Positions 1 through 6,860 of a stretch of DNA of 15,138 nucleotides are shown in pieces. A program made the translations under genes and the position numbers. The notes under the pieces were generated by a model. The model was not told the origin of the DNA. It did no database searches and saw only the letters and a program-made list of their open reading frames with translations. This stretch comes from Chloroflexota bacterium. Lineage in GTDB: Bacteria > Chloroflexota > Limnocylindria > Limnocylindrales > CSP1-4. The stretch is from contig JACCVB010000136.1 in NCBI GenBank assembly GCA_013698385.1, forward strand, positions 1 to 15,138, read 5' to 3'. Numbering within the stretch: the stretch's first letter is position 1; every line of letters starts with the position of its first letter.

Positions 1-811
1 CGGAGTCCAGGGCCAGGACGTGCGGGGCGAAGGCGAGCAGGACCTTGCGCGCCTCCTCCAGCTCGGCCGGTACCTTCGTGTTGAGCGAGTAGCCGAGCGA
101 CTTGAGCGGGGCGACGAAGACGTCACCCGGAGAATCCACGACGACGATGCGACCGGAGTACTTGGGAGCGACCTCGAAGAACTGCTTCCAGGTCTTGACC
201 TCCTCCTTGACCACCTTCGTGCGAAGGCTGATGCCAGTCGTGCCCCAGTCCTTGGGCAGCTGCCACTCGTTCGTGGGATCCCACCAGATGCCCTTGAATG
301 CGGTCTCGATGTACTTCGCGTTGGGCACCTTGGTGAAGTCGATCTTCTGGATGAACTTCTGGTCGCGCATGGCCGGCACGAATTCGGCAGTCGGGGCGCT
401 GACATCCCACTGGCCGATGGCCCCGCCCTGGAGCTTGGTCAGCAGCTCGTCATTGGAGGCGAAGGTGTCATAGGTGAACTTGTCGACACCGAACTTGGCC
501 TTGAACGCCTCGATGTTATCGGGGTCGACATAGTCGCCCCAGTTGTACATGAACAGTTCCTTCTCGATGTCGCCGCTGACGGCGCCGGTCGACGGTGCGG
601 CAGATCCCGCCGCGGATGCCGGCGCCGAGGCCTCAGCGGATGCAGCGGCCGAGGCAGGCGCACCGGCTGACGCCGACGCACCGCTCTTGGCGCCACAAGC
701 GGCCAGGAATGCGGCACTCGCGCTCAGCGTGGTCGCGTGCATGAACCCGCGACGACTGAGTGGCGTCTGGGCCATCCTCCGGATGGTTCGCTCGATCTCG
801 TCCTTTGCCAT
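1..811 (-). CDS. potD: Polyamine-type ABC transporter substrate-binding lipoprotein (PotD-like), 3' end cut by window edge
   Basis: Extracytoplasmic solute-binding protein expected to deliver spermidine/putrescine or a similar cation to an ABC permease. I translated the minus strand from ATG at 811; the frame is open to base 1, giving 270 residues and no stop, so the C-terminus is outside the window. The start is set by a GGAGGAG ribosome site just upstream. Residues 19-24 are SRRGFM, a twin-arginine motif, followed by a hydrophobic stretch and a lipobox ending at Cys39 (LAAC), so this looks like a Tat-exported lipoprotein. Residues 41-80 form an Ala/Ser-rich linker. The mature domain opens with MYNWGDYVDPD at 88, the hallmark opening of the PotD/PotF family. 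The ATPase gene lies 43 bases upstream on the same strand; permease genes are not visible and may follow off the left edge. The ligand is inferred, not shown. Confidence 0.88.
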   Translation of the reverse strand, partial: MAKDEIERTIRRMAQTPLSRRGFMHATTLSASAAFLAACGAKSGASASAGAPASAAASAEASAPASAAGSAAPSTGAVSGDIEKELFMYNWGDYVDPDNIEAFKAKFGVDKFTYDTFASNDELLTKLQGGAIGQWDVSAPTAEFVPAMRDQKFIQKIDFTKVPNAKYIETAFKGIWWDPTNEWQLPKDWGTTGISLRTKVVKEEVKTWKQFFEVAPKYSGRIVVVDSPGDVFVAPLKSLGYSLNTKVPAELEEARKVLLAFAPHVLALDS

Positions 812-824
812 CTCTGCTCCTCCT

Positions 825-840
825 CCCGGGGGATCCCGGG
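825..840 (-). other. Hairpin in the potA-potD intergenic gap, directly upstream of the potD ribosome site
   Basis: On the minus strand the bases read CCCGGG-ATCC-CCCGGG, a perfect 6-bp all-GC stem with a 4-base loop. It sits between the potA stop and the potD ribosome binding site. No T-tract follows, so I do not call it a terminator. A 5' stabilising or processing hairpin that lets the binding-protein message outlive the ATPase message is a common arrangement in importer operons, but that role here is inference. CCCGGG is itself palindromic, so the pairing partly reflects base composition. Confidence 0.4.
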
Positions 841-854
841 CTTGTCCGGACGCC

Positions 855-2024
<1,170 letters not shown>

Positions 2025-2093
2025 CGCGTCTTCCTGGCGATGGAAGCGGTCAACGGCATTCCTCGAGGGGCGTCCCGGGTCGCTCAGCTTGCG

Positions 2094-2110
2094 CTGTAGC
2101 AGTGCTACAG
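2094..2110. promoter_or_regulatory. Perfect inverted repeat just downstream of the potA promoter, likely operator
   Basis: CTGTAGC-AGT-GCTACAG has perfect 7-bp arms around a 3-base centre. It begins about three bases downstream of the predicted potA transcription start, where a bound protein would block initiation or early elongation. Its half-site CTGTAGC resembles that of the repeat at 2221-2235 (CTTCAGC), differing at two inner positions. The divergently encoded XRE-cupin protein is the obvious candidate binder, but this is inference; as RNA it could also form a short hairpin in the potA leader. Confidence 0.55.
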
Positions 2111-2112
2111 GT

Positions 2113-2148
2113 TCGCTGCATCCTACGGGTGGCTTCGGCGCCCGTCAA
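2113..2148 (-). promoter_or_regulatory. Sigma70-type promoter for potA-potD
   Basis: On the minus strand TTGACG (forward bases 2143-2148) is separated by exactly 17 bases from TAGGAT (2120-2125). This is a close match to the housekeeping consensus, predicting a start near 2113 and a leader of about 90 bases before the potA ATG at 2024. The same TAGGAT hexamer occurs upstream of the minus-strand operon starting at 9034. Transcription start mapping would settle it. Confidence 0.6.
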
Positions 2149-2149
2149 C

Positions 2150-2171
2150 GCGAGTTTCGTGCGAATCTCGC
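2150..2171. repeat. Imperfect 22-bp inverted repeat midway in the divergent promoter region
   Basis: GCGAGTTTCG-TG-CGAATCTCGC pairs at 9 of 10 positions per arm. It lies immediately upstream of the potA -35 hexamer (2143-2148) and upstream of the regulator's promoter region, a position suited to an activator or second regulator serving both directions. Its sequence differs from the two perfect repeats flanking it. Function unknown. Confidence 0.4.
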
Positions 2172-2193
2172 AGTCCCAACGCGGCGCTCTGCG

Positions 2194-2222
2194 TGCACTC
2201 CAGGTTGGACTGTACCTATACT
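2194..2222 (+). promoter_or_regulatory. Candidate promoter for the XRE-cupin regulator
   Basis: TATACT at 2217-2222 is a good -10 hexamer, with a weak -35 candidate TGCACT (3 of 6 matches) at 2194-2199, spacing 17. The -10 overlaps the left end of the inverted repeat at 2221-2235, an arrangement typical of autorepression. The weak -35 makes this call tentative. Confidence 0.4.
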
Positions 2223-2235
2223 TCAGCCGCTGAAG
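2221..2235. promoter_or_regulatory. Perfect inverted repeat overlapping the regulator's -10 region, likely operator
   Basis: CTTCAGC-C-GCTGAAG has perfect 7-bp arms around one base. It covers the end of the proposed -10 hexamer and the expected transcription start of the XRE-cupin gene, whose GTG start is 33 bases further on. Half-sites resemble those of the repeat next to the potA promoter (shared pattern CT-[G/T]-[T/C]-AGC). Autoregulation by the XRE protein is the simplest reading. Confidence 0.55.
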
Positions 2236-2267
2236 CAACCCACCCGGGTCTGGGAGGCAACCACGAC

Positions 2268-2819
2268 GTGACCGACCTGCGACTTGGCGCGCGGATCCGC
2301 GCGCGACGCCAGGCTCGTCACCTCACCCTGCGCGAAATCGCCGCGCGCGCTGGCGTCACCGAGAGCTTCCTGTCCCAGGTGGAACGCGACGTGACGAGTC
2401 CGTCGATCGCGACCGTCCAGCGCATCGCCCGGGCGCTGGATGTGTCCATCGCCCAGCTGTTCGCTGAGGAACCGGAGACCGGCAGGGTCGTCCGCCGGGA
2501 GGCACGACGGCGGATCGAGTACCCGGGCCTCAAGGCGGTCGACGAATTCCTGACCACGAACCTTGCGGGGCGCCTGCAGGTGATCGTCTCGACCATCGAG
2601 CCTGGCGGCGGGACCCGCGCGGAACCGTATACCCATGACTCGGACGAGGAGGTCGTGGTCGTCCTGGGCGGCGTGCTCGATCTGTGGGTCGGCGATGAGC
2701 ACTACGTACTGCGCGAGGGTGATGCGATCACCTTTCCGTCTCGATTGCCGCACTGGAACGCGAATCAGGGCGAGACGACGACGACCGTCCTCTTCTGCGT
2801 GACACCGCCCAGTTTCTGA
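2268..2819 (+). CDS. XRE-family transcriptional regulator with C-terminal cupin domain (PuuR/SutR-like architecture)
   Basis: DNA-binding regulator of 183 residues. Residues 7-61 form an XRE helix-turn-helix (GARIRARRQ, then TLREIAARAGVTESFLSQVE and SPSIATVQRIARALDVSI). A cupin sensor domain fills roughly residues 105-180, with GGGTRAEPYTHDSDEEVVVVLGG-type metal-site-like spacing and the closing FPSRLPHWNANQ. In this architecture the cupin usually senses a small metabolite. I chose GTG at 2268 because GGGAGG lies about 10 bases upstream and the protein then starts right before the HTH; an upstream in-frame GTG at 2193 lies within the promoter area and adds an unconserved 25-residue tail. The gene is divergent from a polyamine-type importer and flanked by paired inverted repeats, so control of potA-potD and of itself is likely but inferred. 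Confidence 0.88.
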   Translation: MTDLRLGARIRARRQARHLTLREIAARAGVTESFLSQVERDVTSPSIATVQRIARALDVSIAQLFAEEPETGRVVRREARRRIEYPGLKAVDEFLTTNLAGRLQVIVSTIEPGGGTRAEPYTHDSDEEVVVVLGGVLDLWVGDEHYVLREGDAITFPSRLPHWNANQGETTTTVLFCVTPPSF

Positions 2820-2848
2820 CCTGTCAGCCGAGCACGGCGCCCGGACGC

Positions 2849-2861
2849 TACGATGAGGACC
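2849..2861 (+). promoter_or_regulatory. Possible -10 element giving a leaderless manC transcript
   Basis: TACGAT at 2849-2854 ends seven bases before the ATG at 2862, so transcription would begin at or next to the start codon. No usable ribosome site precedes 2862 (the GAGGA at 2855-2859 is only two bases away), unlike most genes in this window. A similar GCTACGCTG string precedes the cobalamin riboswitch at 9149-9157. No -35 match was seen, so confidence is low. Confidence 0.3.
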
Positions 2862-3926
2862 ATGTACGCCGTCATCATGGCCGGCGGCGGCGGGACCCGG
2901 CTCCATCCCCTCAGCCGATCCGAGCGGCCCAAGCCCTTCCTGCCGCTGCTCGGTCCCGAGACCCTGCTCGAGGCGACCTCGCGCCGGCTGGGCCGTCTGA
3001 CCGACGACATCACGGTCATCACGGACCGCCGCTATGAGGCGCTCGTCCGCGACCAAGTGCCGAACGCGGCGGTGCTCCTCGAGCCGATGGGTCGCAATAC
3101 CGCCGCCGCGATCGCCCTCGCGACCATCGTCGTTGACCGACCGGATGACGAGGTCATGGTCGTGGTGCCGGCCGATGCCTGGATCGATCCCGGGCGCGAG
3201 GACGACTACGTCGACGTCCTGCGCGCCTCGGCGGACGAGCTTGCGAAGGGCGCCTTCGGGATCGAGGACCCGCTGGTCACCCTGGGGACGCGAGTCACCC
3301 GGCCGGCGACGGAGTACGGCTACCTGATCCCGAGAGTCGCCGATGGCCAGTCCATCGCCGGCCTTCTCGCCTATCCGCTCCAGGGGTTCCAGGAGAAGCC
3401 CAGACTCGCCCGGGCGATCGAGCTCGCCAAGGTCGAAGGCGTCGCCTGGAACGCCGGCATGTTCCTGTGGCGGCGTCGTGCGATCCGGGCAGCGCTGATC
3501 CGCTATACCGGCCTGATCCAGTCCCTCGAGCCGATGGCCGACTCGCCCCAGATGCTTGCGGGCGCATACGAGTCGATCCAGTCTCCGCTGTCCATCGACC
3601 ATGCGGTCATGGAGGGGGCGGCCCAGAGCGGTCAGGTGGTCATGGCCTCGATGGACGTCGGCTGGTCCGATGTCGGGTCGTGGAGCGCCTTGCTGGAAGG
3701 GATCGGCGCACGTGGCGAGGGCGGCGTGGTCCAGCCCGGGGAGACGGTCGACGTCGGGTCGGACGACCTGGTCGTTCGAAGAGTCGGAGGGCGGCTGGGG
3801 GTCATCGCGCCGACCGGCTCCGGGAGCATGACCGCACTCCAGCCGATCGCCATCCTGCGCGGTGCGGCCCCGGACCTGGAGCGGATCCGCGCGATGATCG
3901 ATCGCTGTGCCGCGGCCGGAGGGTGA
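2862..3926 (+). CDS. manC: Mannose-1-phosphate guanylyltransferase (GDP-mannose pyrophosphorylase), single-domain form
   Basis: Makes GDP-mannose from mannose-1-phosphate and GTP in the cytoplasm, supplying glycans and glycolipids. The 354 residues begin with the nucleotide-binding motif MAGGGGTRLHPLS (6-18) and PKPFLPL. Further family landmarks are GRNTAAAIALA, VVPADAWI, GFQEKP near 174, WNAGMFLW at about 196, SIDHAVME near 244 and GWSDVGSW near 267. The length fits single-domain GMPs; it lacks the C-terminal isomerase cupin of bifunctional ManC/AlgA proteins, which is instead a separate gene two positions downstream. The start at 2862 (MYAVIMAGG) matches the usual N-terminus; ATG at 2853 would add MRT. 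Neither has a well-spaced ribosome site. It is seven bases upstream of the mutase start, so the genes are cotranscribed. Confidence 0.93.
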   Translation: MYAVIMAGGGGTRLHPLSRSERPKPFLPLLGPETLLEATSRRLGRLTDDITVITDRRYEALVRDQVPNAAVLLEPMGRNTAAAIALATIVVDRPDDEVMVVVPADAWIDPGREDDYVDVLRASADELAKGAFGIEDPLVTLGTRVTRPATEYGYLIPRVADGQSIAGLLAYPLQGFQEKPRLARAIELAKVEGVAWNAGMFLWRRRAIRAALIRYTGLIQSLEPMADSPQMLAGAYESIQSPLSIDHAVMEGAAQSGQVVMASMDVGWSDVGSWSALLEGIGARGEGGVVQPGETVDVGSDDLVVRRVGGRLGVIAPTGSGSMTALQPIAILRGAAPDLERIRAMIDRCAAAGG

Positions 3927-3933
3927 GACCACG

Positions 3934-5415
3934 ATGAGGGATGGGCCTGCGGCCGCGGCGTCGGCCCCGACGATCACGTTCGGCACGGACGGCTGGCGTG
4001 CCCGCATCGCGGACGAGTTCACGTTCGACAGCGTGCGACGCTGCGCCGACGGGGTCGCCCATTACGTCGCGGACCGCGGGGAGCAGGCGAGGGGCGTCGT
4101 CATCGCCTACGACCGGCGATTCGCCTCGGAACATTTTGCCGCGGCCGCGGCCGAGGTCCTGCTGGGCCATGACATCCCGGTCGCGCTGGCGACCCACGCG
4201 GTGCCGACCCAGATGAGCTCATTCGAAGTCGTCCAGCGCGGGGCCGCCGCAGGGATCGTCATCACGGCCAGCCATAACCCGTGGACGGATAATGGCTTCA
4301 AGGTCAAGGCGTCCACCGGCGCGGCGGCCGGAGCCGACATCCTGGGCGCGATCGAGGCCCGCCTGGCGATCAATGGCGGGCACCACGTCCAGCGCCGGCC
4401 GCTGGCCGAGGCCGAAGCGGCGGGGCAGGTGGATCGGTTCGACCCGTACGAGGGCTACGAACGGTTCGTCCGGCGGACGGTCGATCTCGACTCGCTCCGA
4501 GCCGCGGACCTGGATGTCCTCGTCGATCCGCTCTACGGAGCGGGTGCGGGCTGGCTGTCGCGGCTGTTGGCCGGAGGCAGGATCCGGGTCCACGAGATCC
4601 ATCAGGAACGCAACCCGTACTTCGGCGGCGTGAATCCGGAGCCGATCCGGCCCAATGTGGACGAGGCGCTGCGCCTGATCGCCGAGGGCGGTTTCGATCT
4701 CGGCCTGCTGCTCGACGGCGATGCCGACCGCGCCGGGGCTGCAGACGAGCGCGGGACGTTCATCCACCAACTCCAGGTCACGGGCCTGCTGATGTACTAC
4801 CTGGCCGAGCACCGGGGCTGGCGCGATCCGGTCGTGGTCAGCGTCAACAACACCTCGATGGCGACCCGGCTCGGCGCGCACTACGGGATCGAGACCCACG
4901 AGACCCCGGTCGGCTTCAAGTTCATCGGCCCCAGGATGATCGAGACGGGCGCGATGATGGGTGCCGAGGAATCGGGCGGGTTCGGATTCGGGATGCACCT
5001 GCCCGAGCGCGACGGCATCTACGCCGACCTTCTGCTGCTGGACCTGTGCATCCGCGAACGTGCCGCCGGCCGCTGGCCGGTCTCAAAGATCCTGGAGCAC
5101 TTCCACGAGCTCGCCGGGCCGTCCTGCTATCGGCGCATCGACGTCCATGTGGAGCGTGCCGTCTATCCCGAGGTCAAGCGCCGGCTGCTCGTGGAGCTTG
5201 CCGCGCAGGCACCGTCCGAGATCGCCGGCCAGACGATCCAGCACACCGTGGCCCTGGAGACCGGCGATGGCTTCAAGTTCTTCCTCGCCGATGGGTCGTG
5301 GCTGCTCATCCGCACGTCCGGCACGGAGCCGCTCGTGCGGATCTACACCGAAGCCACGTCGCCCGACCTCCAGGAGTCGCTGCTTGCGGCCGGCGAACGA
5401 TTGGTCCGCGGCTGA
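3934..5415 (+). CDS. manB: Phosphomannomutase/phosphoglucomutase (alpha-D-phosphohexomutase family)
   Basis: Interconverts hexose-6- and hexose-1-phosphates; with a GMP neighbour, mannose-6-phosphate to mannose-1-phosphate is the likely main reaction. The 493 residues carry all four family sites: FGTDGWR (16-22), the active-site loop TASHNP with phosphoserine Ser113, the magnesium loop DGDADR (261-266), the sugar-specificity loop EESGG (345-349) and the phosphate-binding loop RTSGTEP (460-466). ATG at 3934 is favoured by GGAGGG ten bases upstream; an in-frame GTG at 3907 would overlap manC and lacks such a site. The stop overlaps the next gene's ATG by one base (TGATG), indicating translational coupling. 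Specificity for mannose versus glucose cannot be read from sequence alone, and dual use is common in this family. Confidence 0.93.
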   Translation: MRDGPAAAASAPTITFGTDGWRARIADEFTFDSVRRCADGVAHYVADRGEQARGVVIAYDRRFASEHFAAAAAEVLLGHDIPVALATHAVPTQMSSFEVVQRGAAAGIVITASHNPWTDNGFKVKASTGAAAGADILGAIEARLAINGGHHVQRRPLAEAEAAGQVDRFDPYEGYERFVRRTVDLDSLRAADLDVLVDPLYGAGAGWLSRLLAGGRIRVHEIHQERNPYFGGVNPEPIRPNVDEALRLIAEGGFDLGLLLDGDADRAGAADERGTFIHQLQVTGLLMYYLAEHRGWRDPVVVSVNNTSMATRLGAHYGIETHETPVGFKFIGPRMIETGAMMGAEESGGFGFGMHLPERDGIYADLLLLDLCIRERAAGRWPVSKILEHFHELAGPSCYRRIDVHVERAVYPEVKRRLLVELAAQAPSEIAGQTIQHTVALETGDGFKFFLADGSWLLIRTSGTEPLVRIYTEATSPDLQESLLAAGERLVRG

Positions 5416-5786
5416 TGTCCGATCCCGCCGCGCGCCGCGTCGAGAAGCCGTGGGGGCACGAGCTGATCTGGGCCCACACCGATCGTTATGTCGGCAAGGT
5501 CCTCGTCATCGAGACCGGTCGTCGGCTGTCCCTCCAGCGCCATGCGATCAAGGACGAGACGATCCTCGTCCGGGAGGGCCGGTTGCGGCTGTACCTGGAG
5601 GGGGCGGATGGGGTCGTGCGCGCCGAGGAACTCGGTCCGGGTGAGCATCGTCACGTGCCGACCGGTCGGATCCACCGCTACGAGGCGATCGAGCGTTGCG
5701 AGCTGATCGAGGTCTCGACGCCCGAGCTCGACGACGTCATCCGGCTCGAGGATGACTTCGGTCGGCAGGGCACGAGCGCGCCGTAG
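5415..5786 (+). CDS. Stand-alone cupin resembling the type II mannose-6-phosphate isomerase domain
   Basis: Likely interconverts fructose-6-phosphate and mannose-6-phosphate, the entry step to GDP-mannose. The 123-residue protein is one cupin that follows the C-terminal isomerase half of bifunctional ManC/AlgA: EKPWGHE at 10-16, LSLQRHAIKDE at 38-48, HVPTGRIHRYEA around 80-91, and a C-terminal ELIEVSTPELDDVIRLEDDFGR-like segment (broken here for length: ELIEVSTPEL then DDVIRLEDDFGR). Gln41, His43, Glu48 and His87 fall where that family places its metal ligands. It starts by TGATG overlap with the mutase stop, so it is translationally coupled. It completes a three-enzyme pathway with its two upstream neighbours. 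Catalysis is inferred; a non-catalytic sugar-phosphate-binding cupin remains possible. Confidence 0.8.
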   Translation: MSDPAARRVEKPWGHELIWAHTDRYVGKVLVIETGRRLSLQRHAIKDETILVREGRLRLYLEGADGVVRAEELGPGEHRHVPTGRIHRYEAIERCELIEVSTPELDDVIRLEDDFGRQGTSAP

Positions 5787-5837
5787 GCGGTGGTCGGGAG
5801 ATGACCGCGGCCGCCGGTCGGTGTAGGCTTGCCCGAC

Positions 5838-5919
5838 GTGACCGTCATCACCGGTCGAAGGTGCGATGACCGGACGGCGGCCCCGGCAACGCCCAGGGGG
5901 CGACGGAGGTAGCACGTCG
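5838..5919 (+). other. Structured leader upstream of the SWIM gene
   Basis: The 133 bases between the isomerase-like cupin and the SWIM gene hold a weak -10 candidate (TAGGCT, 5824-5829) followed by an extended stem-loop: GTCATC-ACC at 5844-5852 can pair with GGT (5860-5862) and GATGAC (5865-5870) with a two-base bulge. A very GC-rich stretch and GGAGGT (5905-5910) then lead to the ATG at 5920. I recognise no known riboswitch. The stem includes an alternative in-frame ATG at 5866, so part of this may instead be coding. Confidence 0.35.
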
Positions 5920-6198
5920 ATGCACAGTTCCCTGATCGGCAAGGTGGAGAAGGCGAACCGGTATGCCCGGGAGCCAGACCGGATCACGTTCGATCGACTC
6001 TCATTGACCTTCCGCGGCGACAACGATACGCATCAAGTCGCGCTCGAGTCCGGCCGATGGCACTGCACCTGTCATTCGTTCGACAGCTGGGGTTCGTGCG
6101 TCCATCTCCTCACCCTGCAGAAGGTCATGGGCGCCATGCTGCCCGACGAAGCGCGGGTGTCCTCATTCGCACTGGAGCAGCCGGTCCCGGTCGCCTGA
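5920..6198 (+). CDS. Small SWIM zinc-finger protein
   Basis: A 92-residue protein with a SWIM-type zinc motif, CxCx8CxH, formed by Cys49, Cys51, Cys60 and His62 (RWHCTCHSFDSWGSCVHL). SWIM fingers bind DNA or protein partners and are known from SNF2-type helicases, transposases and small bacterial proteins; no function is established for a stand-alone protein like this. The N-terminal half (residues 8-45) is basic then beta-strand-like (ITFDRLSLTFRGDNDTHQVA), which presents the finger. Start chosen at 5920 because of GGAGGT ten bases upstream; ATG at 5866 would add 18 low-complexity residues and has a weaker AAGG site. It has its own leader and is unlikely to be part of the GDP-mannose operon. 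The motif is clear, the role is not. Confidence 0.8.
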   Translation: MHSSLIGKVEKANRYAREPDRITFDRLSLTFRGDNDTHQVALESGRWHCTCHSFDSWGSCVHLLTLQKVMGAMLPDEARVSSFALEQPVPVA

Positions 6199-6218
6199 CG
6201 GCCACAGGCCGAGGTTGA

Positions 6219-6247
6219 CGAGCGCGGCCGCAAAGCGACCGCGCTCG
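6219..6247. terminator. Hairpin between convergent genes, likely bidirectional terminator
   Basis: CGAGCGCGG at 6219-6227 pairs perfectly with CCGCGCTCG at 6239-6247 (9-bp GC-rich stem, 11-base loop). It lies 20 bases after the SWIM stop and just beyond the stop of the converging lipoprotein gene. No T-run follows in either direction, so an intrinsic terminator is only probable. Confidence 0.5.
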
Positions 6248-6264
6248 AGCCCGCTCTACGGGCT
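6248..6264. terminator. Second adjacent hairpin overlapping the lipoprotein stop codon
   Basis: AGCCCG (6248-6253) pairs with CGGGCT (6259-6264) around a five-base loop, directly abutting the preceding hairpin. The loop contains the minus-strand TAG stop (6256-6258). It may cooperate in ending transcription from one or both sides; there is no T-tract. Confidence 0.4.
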
Positions 6265-6843
6265 GACCGTGATCTGCCAGAAATAGCTCGCCGAGCCCAC
6301 GTCCTCGGCGAACGTCAGCGCGACTTCGACCGTCCACGTGCCTGCAGGAGGCGCGGGAAAGGTCGGCCGGCCGACGCCTTCGAGCAGCGCCTTCGCCCCG
6401 TTCGGGTCCGTGGCCCGGGCGGCGGTGTACCGGGCGCGCCACGAACGGAGCGGCACCTCCGGAGCCATCGTCAGGCTCAGCCGCTCGCCGCTGCTGACGG
6501 TGAGCGGCGCGCCGGGTAGCCAGGCTGAATCCGAACCACCGTCGGCCCAGATGTAGGTGCCCAACTGGCCCGGAACAGGATCTCCGCCGTCGACACCGAG
6601 GCTGGCGACGGGCGGTGCCTTGCCGGCCGTCCCGACGGGAGCCTGGGTGACGCCTGCGGCGGTGGTGGGGATCGCCGCGATGGGCGACGCCACGTAACCC
6701 GAGCCTGGCGGCGGCGGCGGCCCGCCGATCGACGATGACGCGCTCCTTCCGCATCCCGCCACGGCCACGCTCGAACTGGCGAGGACGAGGGCGAAAAGCG
6801 TGAGGTTCAGGGACCGGCTGGCCCGGCGCGGCAACGAGGACAT
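6256..6843 (-). CDS. Predicted lipoprotein of unknown function
   Basis: A 195-residue exported protein. Residues 12-30 form a hydrophobic signal sequence ending in a lipobox (VAGC, Cys31), so the mature protein should be lipid-anchored outside the cytoplasmic membrane. A Ser/Gly/Pro-rich linker (PPPPPGSG near 42) and a Pro/Ala/Thr-rich stretch follow. The C-terminal half is strand-rich, with GTYIWADGGSDSAWLPG, LTVSSGERLSLTM and WTVEVALTFAEDVGSASYFW, suggesting a beta-sandwich; I do not recognise the family. The start at 6843 has GGGAGGG five bases upstream. An in-frame ATG at 6864 overlaps the preceding gene's stop as ATGA but lacks a ribosome site. It is the last gene of a three-gene exported-protein unit, about 17 bases after its neighbour. 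Confidence 0.75.
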   Translation of the reverse strand: MSSLPRRASRSLNLTLFALVLASSSVAVAGCGRSASSSIGGPPPPPGSGYVASPIAAIPTTAAGVTQAPVGTAGKAPPVASLGVDGGDPVPGQLGTYIWADGGSDSAWLPGAPLTVSSGERLSLTMAPEVPLRSWRARYTAARATDPNGAKALLEGVGRPTFPAPPAGTWTVEVALTFAEDVGSASYFWQITVSP

Positions 6844-6860
6844 GATTCCCTCCCGGCGAT

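Noticed and set aside
2855..2859. GAGGA as a ribosome site for manC
   Set aside because: Only two bases separate it from the ATG at 2862, too close for normal initiation.
2223..4022. 599-residue minus-strand open frame
   Set aside because: Antisense to the XRE-cupin gene and manC, both of which have clear domains; a GC-rich shadow frame rich in Asp, Arg and Gly.
5851..5876. Faint resemblance of the SWIM leader to a guanidine-III riboswitch
   Set aside because: Only a short partial match (GAAGGTGCG and CCGG); the conserved ACAAGA segment and pseudoknot partner are absent.
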